Of a DNA stretch of 64,000 bases, positions 42,891-53,387 are shown in pieces. Source of the stretch: Epithemia pelagica (taxonomy: Eukaryota; Bacillariophyta; Bacillariophyceae; Surirellales; Surirellaceae); contig OX337238.1 of NCBI GenBank assembly GCA_946965045.2, positions 1,488,001 to 1,552,000 on the forward strand. The letters run 5' to 3'. Made by a program: the position numbers and the translations under genes. Below the pieces are notes generated by a model that had not been told where the DNA came from, did not search any database, and was given only the letters and a program-made list of their open reading frames with translations. The first letter of the stretch is position 1. Each line of letters begins with the position of its first letter.

Positions 42891-43184
42891 CTAGGCGGCC
42901 CAACAGAGTGCAGTCCCATATCCAAATGACAACCGATGGATGGTGTTGCAGTTGTTGACAAGTGTGGTTTTGCCCGATCCAGAAACTCCATGAACGATGC
43001 AACTCGTATTCGTCGTCGTATGGGACGGAGATGTCGGATTCAGTGGAGTTGTTGTTGTCGTCGTCGTCGGTAAGGAGTCACTCAACCACGAATCGACCAG
43101 GTTCCACAGTTGTTTCGTTTCGGCTGTTCTTCCAATCACTGCTACAGGAGGAGGACTCCTACTGTGGCGCTCCTCCTCCGTCAT
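42891..43184 (-). pseudogene. AAA ATPase pseudogene, displaced N-terminal exon with Walker A loop
   Basis: The ATG at 43184 opens MTEEERHSRSPPP, then VIGRTAETKQLWNLVDSW and the Walker A loop HGVSGSGKTTLV. This matches residues 14-52 of the intact paralogue at the left edge. Just after the loop the homology ends, and the frame runs into a stop at 42891. The rest of the protein resumes at 38740, about 4.2 kb away, on the far side of the transposon cluster. The exact right junction lies between about 42955 and 42891. Confidence 0.8.
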
Positions 43185-43642
43185 GGTAGTCTCCTGCTTC
43201 TTGGGTTCGGGAAGAGTGGTTCAGCGAGCGACGTCGTTGGTAAGATCAACGGCTCGACACAAACACCCCCATTTTTAGAAAGCGCGAATAGAGCGATCAC
43301 CAAAAAATTTGCTGTCGGCGATGAATCTGTGAAGAGCAGCAAAAGCGACCCATTCATGAAGTGGTAGCTTTTGGGTCGCTACGGACCATTCGATCCACGT
43401 ATGCTGTTGCGGAGAAGAAGAAGAGGCACGGACTTTCCTCGTCCACTCTCTTCTTTGTTCTTCAGGCACCGCAGAAATAGAATGTAATGGAAAAAAGTTC
43501 TTCCAAAATGGTATCCTCCTCTCGCTGCGCGCTCAGGCTCAAAATCGAGAGGTGGCGAGAAACATGAGAAGCCACGGTTCTCGACCACGATAGTTTTGGA
43601 CGGTTTCCGGACAGCCGTCTTAATCGCTGCCCATCCAAGAGA
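43185..43642. other. Intergenic region between pseudogenes
   Basis: About 0.46 kb upstream of the displaced ATPase exon. No coding signal recognised. Confidence 0.4.
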
Positions 43643-44800
43643 ATGTGGGTGGTTTACGAAGAGAATGATTGTACCAATGATTGGGGAAGCGAAAGCGATA
43701 TACATATACAGGGTCTGGTCAAACATGTTTTGCAATCAGCAATTTATACCGTTTGTTTGAAAGGAAAAGTAAAGTGCTTCAACGAACTAAGCATTTTCGA
43801 CCTCCGCCCGGATATTTGGCTTATTTGCGCATCGGGGGTTCCAATCGGGGTGGTAGACGTAGAGAAACCAGGCGACGATAACGCCATTCAGAATCCTCAT
43901 GTACAGGGACAGCTCTTCGACTACATGCTGCGATTGCAAAGTTTCTTTGGTCTCGAACACGTCTTTGGAATTCTATCCACATACGAAAAATGGAGAATCT
44001 GTTGAATACCTCGATCAGAGAGAGCAGCTATTGCAACGGCGATTGCGCAAGTGGCGGACGAAATTGAAATAGAAGCACAAGGTGTGGTTCCAGCTAAAGT
44101 GGTTCCAGATAGAGTGTTGCATGGTCGCCCTACATTCTCCTGGAACGACCAAAATCTCCCCCGCATGCTCTGCATCTCAATTCTCAAAATGTACCACTCG
44201 CCAAGATCTCCAGTACAATTAATTGACGCCGTACATCACCATGGATGAACATCAATGGTCTTTGGGGCCCCATCGCGGTAAAGGATGAGTCCAGTCTCTG
44301 CCACACTGTACTCCTGCAGGTACACGCTGCCTGGAGATTTACGGCAGGGAATGGCGGGCTTGTACGGATGCTGGAATTGTTTGCTGTATCAAATTTCCAA
44401 TGGGCATACAATACGGCGAGTTTGTAGGGCAGGAAGAACAGCTGACGCAACTATATAACAAAGAGAAAAACCGGCATGCTGGTAGGTACCCAAGTCGGCT
44501 CGAGTGACTACCTCTAGGCTGTGTGGTCTGCCAGCTCTGATAATGAAATTTTATGTCCGCTCACGCTAAAAGACGACGGAACCCTCATAGAGAAGGATCG
44601 GTCGGCAGTGAAAATGGCCACTGAGAAGTTTGCTGCGAAAGGCTTGGTACATCAAGATCTGGCACTTCGACACGTTGGATTGCTTTCGCCGCCAAAGAAG
44701 AAACGAAACATTAGCAGAGGAGAGAAGAGTGAGCCGGAATCTGGGACAGGTTGGCGAAGAGAATGATCCTACAGTAGCAACAACCAAAATGATGGCTAAG
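43643..44800 (+). pseudogene. Decayed restriction-endonuclease-like plus kinase-like protein gene
   Basis: The first 121 codons keep the pattern of a PD-(D/E)XK-type domain found in repeated algal and oomycete genes: LRPDIWLICASGVPIGVVDV, then EKPGDD, GQLFDYMLRLQSFFGL, FGILSTYEKWRIC. The usual E-x-K is degraded to D-x-E. An in-frame TGA at 44003-44005 stands where the family usually has Trp, and the same frame continues to about 44250. Further frame breaks follow. A kinase-like remnant is visible at 44600-44700 (FAAKGLVHQDLALRHVGLL), corresponding to the HRD loop. I assign the family from general recollection, with moderate certainty. It is not expected to make a functional protein. Confidence 0.5.
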
Positions 44801-47800
44801 TTGAACGAAATTCGATGGGAATGACTTTCACCAAATATGATCGAAGTCTTAAACATGGAAGATCATTTTCAATGAAGTTGTGGGCATTCGATCAATCTTC
44901 GTTGCCCGTCACCAACGAGACAAAAGAGCTTGTAAACTGCGCAAGGGCTCTATGTTCATGTCCCGTTCTGGGTATTTACATGAGAGAATCCATTGCATTA
45001 GTGTGGCGTGAGGATGACAGTCCAGCAATGTAGATCGAACAAAATCCTTTGTCTTGGACACTGCGGCATTGCTGCTGGACAGAAGGAAAGTTGCGTCCAC
45101 CATCCACATATGCATGAACGTCCACAACCAGTGCAACCATTTCGTGACGCCACGAGAGACGCGTGAAACCACACAACTGGGAACCAAAAAAAGGAGAAAC
45201 TGGTCCTCTATCACACAGAGGTATAGATTCCTTTCTGACCACCGACCTGCGCTCCACAACACATGCCGCCTTGCGTATTCGTTGCATCGGCATATCCTTG
45301 TGGGCGATGGTGGATGCGCTCTGCCTGGAATCTGGTGTTCCACAACCACATGTGAGACTACGATATTCTTGTCCCGGGCGGTGAATCTTGGTGCTGGCGG
45401 TTCGCCTGCAAACGACCATACCCTTCTTGGTGGAAAGCGTGTGGCATCGCTTGAATACGTGCGTGCTGCAACTAACTCTCGTGAGGCTTGCCGACAGACC
45501 TCATTCGGCTCGACTTCTTGGAGGATTCTAATTCACTAAGTGCTAAGTGGTGATTGCGACTGTAAAGAGAATGCGACAGTGATACTAATGGTTGCCCCGA
45601 ATTTCGTTGAAGATCAGTTCCAGTTTCCAGTCGGATCACTGGGCTTGGTCAACTGTTCGGTCGTCGCATTCTGGTGTTGGGGTCTTGGCAAAGACGGTTA
45701 CTCCAAAAATACTGTGGTGTCTACCCTGTGACTACTGCGTTGAAATGGATAGCATGTTCGACTCAAATCATTCCACCAATAACCGCTCGTATTCCAGGGA
45801 AAAACAACTGATACGAATCCTGATCCAATATTTTTCGTTTCCGTTAAGGTTAGGCGGGGGAACAGACATTATTTCCACAGGGAGTTGGGAGAAGGATTGC
45901 TGACAGCCCTGGAATTGTGCCAATCACGGGGCAACCCTACAAGTTGCTGGAACTTTGACACTTGACACGCCCCGTAAGAATTGTATGGGATATACCAGGA
46001 TCGGAAGACATCATTACAGTTCTAATGGGGACAAACGAATAGATTGACCATGATGTCTTGCTGGATGACAGCCCGTCGGTTCAAAATGTGTCATATGCAT
46101 CTTCCAGTAGTTCAATTTCACTGGCAGTTTAATCATGGCTTTCCCCACATGATGCCCTCTTGTAGTCGAGTCTATTCGGTGTTCGGTGATACGTCATGCC
46201 AGCGAGATGACTATGCAGTGCTGGAGTCTGGAGTGCGTACTCCTATCACCAGCAGCACTTGGTTCTGCTGGTAGCATTCATAGTTGAGGAAAACAGTTAA
46301 ACCACTCGATCGAAGAAGAGACAAGGTCGCGTGAGTAGGAGAAGGTTCAGGAGTAGCTAAGGCTTCTTTTTCTTCGAGAAGTAGAAGCACCAAAAGTCAC
46401 GAACTTCGTGGGTGAGTGAGAAGTGTAAGACGCAAAGTGTGTAGTTGTTTTCGGGTTTCGACGCCGGCTCACCCTGCGCGAAGTATGCTCAGTTCCCCTT
46501 GAACCAAGACAGAGCTCAGTGCTTCTGGAATCTTCTGGAAACTACAGCAGACAGCAGACCTTTCGGGTTTATGGTTTATGATGAAAAGATGAGCATGATT
46601 TTTTATGATTTCGACATAAGTCATAATTCATAATAATATCCCTCCGTATCGGTGACCACCTCTAAGTCGTATGTACGTCGTCCGCAAACTGTCCCCCGAA
46701 TGGAGATTTTTTTCTCGATTCAACTCCTTTTTTCCATAAAAAATCAGAAAAGAGACGCCGGTATTTCCTTGTCACATTTCAAATCAGTTTGAGCGGCCCA
46801 GCGTGCATGACGGTTGCCGTTGGTGGTTGGTGCACGAATTCCGCACCAACTCTATAAAAAAACAAACCTCCATTACAGCGGCCATGTCCATGGCAATTCT
46901 GGCAATGGCATGATTTTTCAGCTTCCATGCAACCCAGGTACGTCAAGAAAGACAGAGCTGCGAGTGGGCTAAGGATAAACATCTCAATAGTCCCTCCCTG
47001 TTGTTTTTGTTTGCATACACCCCATGAGCCCCATTTTCTGGACTCGTTGCAACGTCTCACTTTTCACCAGTCCAATTTTGCCTGTAGTCATAGTGATTGA
47101 TTCATTTGTAGCCCTTTTACTCTGATGCTAGTCTAGGTAGAATTCCTGTTCTTTATATCATCATAGGGGTAAATATCAAGGTCAATGGTGGTGTGTCCTG
47201 CTCTACCAGGGGTTCTCTTGTGTCTTTTTTCTTCTCCTTCTCCTTGTCTTCACCTTGAAGAAGATACAGCAAACACTAAGAATTTGTCTCAGCGAGCAAT
47301 AGGGTAGAAAGAAAGTGGTGACAATCACTTGCATGTAGTTTGCCATCTACAACTTGGATTGCTACTCCTAAGAGTAAGAAGAAACCATATCGTCCCCTAC
47401 CTCGTAGACAACTCGAACCATGGATGTGACAAGCCCTACAATGAGAAAATGGGCGAAAACACTATCAATCTATGATTCCTAATAAGAAACAGAAGGCACA
47501 AACAACAACTGAAGGAAAGACGCGCTCTGTCTACAGTCTACAATGATTCGTCCGCGGTTCATGTGCCATGGCCGTAGGGGTAGGTACCGTGATAGGGCAT
47601 AGGGCCCTCCAGATTTTGCTCTCACGATTTTTATGAGCTGTCGCTCGCGAGCGTCTGGAATTTGAATCGTGTTGATCAGAGGACGCACGCCAACCTTCAA
47701 CTGTCACTTGCACGCCGGCCATTCTACATGACGATTTGCTTTTGGGAGATTTCATGGGGGAGAAGGACAGAGTTCTGTGCGGACGACGTACGTACGGTTT

Positions 47801-47880
47801 AGAGGTGGTCACCTATACAGAGCCTATTCATCTGATTAGATGAATTGTATTCCTAAGGATTAAGAATGCTCGAGGATGCA
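44801..47880. other. Gene-poor region
   Basis: About 3 kb with many short overlapping ORFs on both strands, the longest about 160 codons around 44909-45539. None shows a known domain or a codon pattern that picks one frame. It may hold remnants of old transposons, but no end or motif could be assigned. Confidence 0.4.
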
Positions 47881-47884
47881 AGTT

Positions 47885-48420
47885 CGTCGCGTCACCGACC
47901 TTCGGCCTGACGAGTGACGAGACGCGTTTGACGAATTACGAACCTATGACGAACTGGATGAAAACACGTCACCCCTGACGGAATGGGATACCCATCACCA
48001 AGACATAAAGGACCATGGAACTAGGAGTAATATGTAATTTCTAAGGTAATGGATGTATGGCATTTACGATGGGCAAGGGTTCTACCTAGGTTGGCTGGTC
48101 GTTTCTCTTTTGGATGACCTCTGGCGTCCCGCGGCTCGTCATCGTCTGTCATCACCATCTCCATGTCGGTAGGAGCAGGTGGCTCAGGCTCACCTTCATT
48201 GTCCTTGGCATCCATGTTTCACGTTTGAAACTGTTTTTGTGCTTCACTCGTCATATCTGATCACTAAATAGAACCTTGCCGAAGATAAAACGAGCTTCTA
48301 TTATTTCTACTTTTCGTCAGTGTCGCGTTAGGGATGATGGGTAAACGTGACATGACGCGTTTCTCGTCACGTCCGCTGACGAACTGGATTCGTGACGGCG
48401 TCACAGCTCGGATATATTTG
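47885..48420. mobile_element. Possible small inverted-repeat element rich in GTGACG/CGTCAC motifs
   Basis: Both borders are dense in CGTCAC/GTGACG words. GTGACGAGACGCGTT at about 47916 is matched on the other strand by GTGACGAGAAACGCGT at about 48350-48370. GACGAACTGGAT occurs on both sides. A 64-codon acidic ORF (48021-48215, minus; MDAKDNEGEPEPPAPTD) lies between. No precise ends or target duplication were found. Confidence 0.3.
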
Positions 48421-48714
48421 CTATTGCTAATAGGAGTAATTGATAGGAGCAATAATTATTGATACGTACTCATCTCGTACTGGTAGTAAGAACTTAAAAA
48501 TTCTCCCATAAAATATTAGCTATCTATAATAATATGATCTATGCCCCGTCCCTGGAACAAGAAACAAAGATTGAGCTTTGATTATTCACCAGAGGTAGGT
48601 GTTAGGTGTAGGTAGTTTTCACTAGATCCACTCGATACTCGATGTACGGGAGAAAAAAACGAAGACCACAGCCTTTATATTTGGGTTGGAGGTTGGGGAC
48701 GTTGGAGGTTGGAG

Positions 48715-48722
48715 GTTGGAGG
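48715..48722. repeat. Left 8-bp target-site duplication of the hAT element
   Basis: GTTGGAGG directly before the CAGGG end; the same 8 bp follow the right end at 57669-57676. The target is a short GGTTGGA-rich minisatellite. Confidence 0.85.
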
Positions 48723-48729
48723 CAGGGTT

Positions 48730-49080
48730 TTGAATTCCGAATTGAGATTTTTTCTAATTCCCAAAATTGGGAAGAAATTTAAGCGAAATTCCTTTATTTC
48801 CGCCTATTTCACCGTCCATGAAATCCCAAATACACAATTTTAGTTCATTTTGACAGTTACGACAAGGAAATTTCCTATTTTCCCTCCATTTTCCCCACCC
48901 CTCCCCTCACAATTCCCAATTCCCAATTTCATTTCAAGTACTGTCTTCGACAATTCTGAATTTCCATTCATTTCCTCCCCACGTATTTCCAAATTCCCAA
49001 TTTCATTCCATTTCGCCATTCCCTGCAATACGAATTCTCTATTTCAATTCAATTCACATTTCCCTAGCATAGAATTCTAT
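48730..49080. repeat. Left subterminal repeat region of the hAT element
   Basis: AT-rich, with repeated AATTCCCAA and TTTCATTTC words in both orientations, such as around 48759-48770 and 48908-48932. These are likely transposase-binding sites. Confidence 0.6.
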
Positions 49081-50214
49081 ATTTCCTCGTATGTCTTGTA
49101 TTGCCGATCCCAACCATACAAAATCTCATAGTGACAAGATACATCGTCTCCTCGTATATCAGCAACCAACCAGCACCCCTTCGTACTCTTTCTCCTTGGT
49201 CATTGACCCACAGCAAGAAACATCCCTGATCCTTTCATCTTTCCCCTCATGCTAGGACGCACATGTCTTCATGCTTGTATCCTGGTTATTCGATCCATCA
49301 AAACAATCTTCAAAGCCCAGTTTCTCTATCGACTTTGTCTGATTCCACCATGTCAAACAGCAACACAAACAACTCGTCCCAGTCACCTCCTTCTTCCCAA
49401 AACAACGCAAACAATTTGACCCAAGTAACCCAAGCCGACTCAAACAACAATCAAAATGTTGCTACAGTTCAAAATGAAGGATCTTCCTCTACCGTTGATG
49501 GTGTTGATGACAGTGACTTAGCTGATCCGGTTGCAGAGGAAGTACAAGAATTGTTCAAGAAAGAAAAATCCTATGTCAAATTCCGAGACCCACCAAAGAA
49601 ACATTTCAAGAATCTCAACTCCTATTGGGGGAAAGTTGATCATCTTGATTTCACCCACCTTGTTAAACAACGACAGAAAATCCCATCACAAGAACTTGTT
49701 CCATACGAGGGCCTGATCAGATACTTTGACATGATAAGACAAGCCTCCCGTGAAGATCAGGAAGCGCCAAAATCGACATGGGGATCAATCTGTAAACGTC
49801 TGGTTGTATGTCCCATTTGCTTCAAGGACCCAAACGCCTCCTTCTTACAGTCCACTCTTCTCTGTGGCACCCAGCCAAAAGGTGTGTCATCCAACGTTGG
49901 ACAACACCGACGAGACTTTCATCCGAAGCTCGTCGAAAAGGAAGAGGAAGAAGGCATTCAACACCCGACGAATGTGGAAAGCAGCCAGTCGCTCATGACA
50001 TCATACAAAGGGGCGACCATGCTATCCAAAGAAGAGGCCCGATCCAAATTTAAGGAAGCAATCTACAGGTTTGTCAATGACAACGGCCTTCCTACATCGA
50101 CCGTAGAGAAGGAAAGCTTTCGGCAGCTGCTACAATTTGCCATACTGCAGGGCCCAAAATTATCCAAGAATGACGCAGTAATGAGCAATAAGGCCATTAC
50201 GAAAATGCGACTTA

Positions 50215-51698
50215 CTCCCTCCGGCTCTTTTTTATCGCACGAAGTTTTGAAAAATGACATAACGTCTCGAGCGCCAGCCCGTTGGCGCTAAAAATTATAT
50301 AGATCGAAAGCTCTTTACAAGACCTACATTTCGATGTATAATTTGTATGTTCGATCTCTCATTCCTGGAGAGTTGTGGGCAACTAAAACAGGAAAATTGA
50401 CAAAGACAGACTTTTGCGTACCGGTTCTTGACCCCCAGGCCCACCCAAGCCATGCCACCTTCAGGGCAGGCCCGCAGGGGTGCAAAGTACAAGGAGTTAC
50501 GGTCAGAAGACCGTGGGCGTGCGATTTCCATTCTCATGGCTTCTTGCCAGAATGGGTCCTTGCCCAGAGGTGCTCTTACATCCGTCGCCAAAATGTTTGA
50601 TGTGCACCCCTCCACCATAAGTAGATTGTGGAAGCGTGCCAAGCGCACACGTGCCGAGGGCGTAATTCATTCGCCCGAAATTTCATCCGGGACAAGCTTG
50701 CGCGGACGATTTCGTATTTCTTCTTCTCCTACGGTTAGGGAAACGGTTAAATCCATCCCCCTCATGATGCGTCGATCTCAGAATCAACTCTCCGCCGTTC
50801 TGGGTGTGGCAAAATCCACGGTGCAGCGATGGATCAAGAAAGGCACTCTTCGATCACACACCAGTGCTTTGAAGCCATACCTGACAGAAACCAACAAACT
50901 GGCAAGATACCTAATGGCAACTTCATTCATCAATCCCCAGAAACCCGGTGAGTACCAAGACATGATGGATATGATACATGTGGATGAAAAATGGTTCCAT
51001 GTTTCAAGGGATGGACAGCGCTTCCTGTTGACAGACGATGAAAATGACCCCCTGAGAACCTGCAAACACAAAAGCCACATCACCAAAGTGATGTTCTTGT
51101 GTGCAGTTGCTCGTCCTCGCTTTGTTACAGCACTGAATCAGTGGTGGGATGGAAAACTTATGGAAAACATATGGCTTACCCTCCAGTCCTGTTTCAATCA
51201 AATAATTGAACAGGAAGGAGGGAATGACTACAAGATTCCACATATGAACAAACAGGGCATGGAGAGAAGGGGGGAGCTTCCCCATGTGCTGCAAGTCACA
51301 GACGCTCTCTCCAGCCCTACAAGCAGCAATCTGCAAGAGTAGAAACTAATCCTATTAGTCCTACAGAATACCTGGTTGACCTCCAATTGAGCAAGGAGGC
51401 AACCAGGGGCTACGGCCAATGATTGTACCCATAGGATAGATCATTGTGTATTGCGTTGTTGTTGCTGCTGCTATTCGTGGTTTTTTTTGGTGGAGGGAGA
51501 TTGCTGAACCGTTGAGGAGTGAAGATTGAAGGAATGGATAGATTTTGTGGCACGTGTCACAGGGTATGTTCATCTCTAAAATTCGACTCCGAATGAGCCG
51601 GCCATCCTCCTGTAGAAATGTACCAGGTCCTACGACGGGTGTTTATGCGACTGATTTTTAGAAAAAAAATTCGTGCGATAAAAAAGAGCCGGAGGGAG
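50215..51698. mobile_element. Nested mariner (plant-MLE-like) element, 1484 bp
   Basis: Terminal inverted repeats are identical over 29 bp, starting CTCCCTCCGGCTCTTTTTTA. They are flanked by a TA dinucleotide on both sides (50213-50214 and 51699-51700), the hallmark of Tc1/mariner insertion. The CTCCCTCCG start is that of Stowaway/plant-mariner ends. Removing the element plus one TA rejoins the hAT frame exactly. The perfect repeats imply a recent insertion. The internal transposase gene is truncated. Confidence 0.95.
50452..51342 (+). pseudogene. Mariner transposase, C-terminally truncated
   Basis: From the ATG at 50452 (MPPSGQARRGAKYKELRSED), 296 codons. An N-terminal helix-turn-helix pair binds the ends (KMFDVHPSTISRLWKRAK, then LSAVLGVAKSTVQRWIKKGT). 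The first catalytic Asp lies in MIHVDEKWFHVS, followed by the plant-type signature KVMFLCAVARPRF. The frame then reaches a non-homologous tail (LQVTDALSSPTSSNLQE) and stops. The second Asp block (normally a QxDNAxxH-like motif) and the third Asp are missing, so an internal deletion has removed the rest of the DDD/E core. The copy is not autonomous. Confidence 0.85.
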
Positions 51699-52197
51699 TA
51701 CTTCCTATAATTCGTTCATGCGGACCATTGCCATGTTGGGTAGAAACATTCGGAATGCGTACAAGGCACTCTGCGGAAAGGCAATTCCCTTTGGAACAAT
51801 TTGCCATGATATATGGCAAGGGCACAGGAAAGATATCCTGGGAATATGCATTTTCCTGGTTGACCCAAGGAACTGTGCAATGTACAGGATCCCTCTGGGA
51901 TTGTGTGAAGTAGCTGGGCATTCTGCGGCCGCTGTCGCAAAGCACACCCTGGATATACTAGGATCGGTTGGTTTCACACAACGGGATTTGTCTTCGTCAG
52001 TGAACGATAATACGAATGCTGCTGTTTTAGCAGGAAAATATATCGTCGGTAATCAGACCGGCGGGAAATGTGACATGCACCGTGCTGAGTTGATCCTGAA
52101 ACACGGAACTGGTATTGCTGTGCGGCGCCGTGGTGGCTCAATTCAGGACGAGTTCCCTGACTTTGTCAAAGTCTACTATAGCTCCTCGGAATTGAAG

Positions 52198-52558
52198 TAG
52201 GATTTTCGTCTAATATAGCCTTATATTGCCCACGACGGCCGCGCTCTCATACGCGAGCAAGTGCGGAGCTAAAAAAGATAGTGCGGAGCAAAAAAAACAG
52301 TCCTGGGAAAAAAGTGTGACAGTGAATTAGGGGGGGACTCGGAGGTTATAGAAGCAAGCAACATCCCCTCCTGGTCGTGGGGGCACTTGTCGGGGCTATT
52401 GACTCCTCGGCGGGCAATAGCTCCTCGTCGTGGACCGCCAAATCCGCTGACGCAGATTTAGAAGGCGGTCCACTTCTCGGAGCTATTGCCCTTCTCGGAG
52501 TCAATAGCCCCTCCTCGTGCCTCCCCACTCCGCGGAGCGGATGTAGAATTACTACAAG
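52198..52558. repeat. 361-bp insert with a large imperfect hairpin
   Basis: The hAT coding frame runs SSSELK before the insert and AALKLVALVMN after it, so the insert is in frame with its flanks. Inside are inverted arms at 52392-52439 and 52464-52511 (48 nt each, with about six mismatches) around a 24-nt loop. The arms begin GGGGCTATTGACTCC. AAG stands on both sides and may be a 3-bp target duplication. It may be a tiny foldback element. Confidence 0.75.
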
Positions 52559-52813
52559 GCCGCTCTCAAACTTGTGGCATTGGTAATGAACAAGCGTACC
52601 AAAAAGTTCGAGGAAATTCGCCAATATGCAGCAAAGCACAACATGGTCGTAATCGAATTACCCATTCCAAATTCTACCCGTGTCAATGGTTGTGTGATCA
52701 TGTTCCACGGTCTGTTGAGAATGAAGTTTGTTTTTGATTCTTACTACGCTAAGGAATCTCCTGACAATGAGTTTAAGCGTGGCTATCTAACAAAGCAACA
52801 GTGGCAAGCAATT

Positions 52814-53387
52814 GCCAAATTTGAAGCAATACTGGCTCCTCTAAGGCATTGTGCCATGACTCTACAATCAGATGACCCATCATCATCTGCCGGTTCCTTG
52901 TTGGAGATTTTTGGATGCAAACATGGTATTGAATGCCATAAGAAAGAAGGTGTTCGAGTGCTTACTGTCAATCCATCGGATGACAACCTGGATTTCCAAC
53001 GATGGGATGCAAAGCCAACCATAGAGAAGCTCAAGGGAAAGCGAAACAAGATCCAGTATGCAAATCTACTTGCCTCTTCCAAAGTCTTAATCAATCGCCT
53101 GCCAAATTTGAAGCAATACTGGCTCCTCTAAGGCATTGTGCCATGACTCTACAATCAGATGACCCATCATCATCTGCCGGTTCCTTGTTGGAGATTTTTG
53201 GATGCAAACATGGTATTGAATGCCATAAGAAAGAAGGTGTTCGAGTGCTTACTGTCAATCCATCGGATGACAACCTGGATTTCCAACGATGGGATGCAAA
53301 GCCAACCATAGAGAAGCTCAAGGGAAAGCGAAACAAGATCCAGTATGCAAATCTACTTGCCTCTTCCAAAGTCTTAATCAATCGCCT
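52814..53387. repeat. 287-bp tandem duplication in the hAT transposase
   Basis: Copies at 52814-53100 and 53101-53387 start GCCAAATTTGAAGCAATACT and appear identical by eye. 287 is not a multiple of three, so the duplication shifts the frame. A recent event or an assembly artefact are both possible. Confidence 0.9.

Noticed and set aside
44909-45539. Overlapping ORFs of about 145-160 codons on both strands
   Set aside because: No frame stands out and no family was recognised; left as gene-poor region.
48685-48722. GGTTGGA repeats as telomere-like sequence
   Set aside because: The unit is not a telomere repeat; it is a short minisatellite that served as the hAT target.
53002-53131. Apparent separate start of the C-terminal hAT ORF
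   Set aside because: The start is produced by the 287-bp duplication and is not an independent gene.
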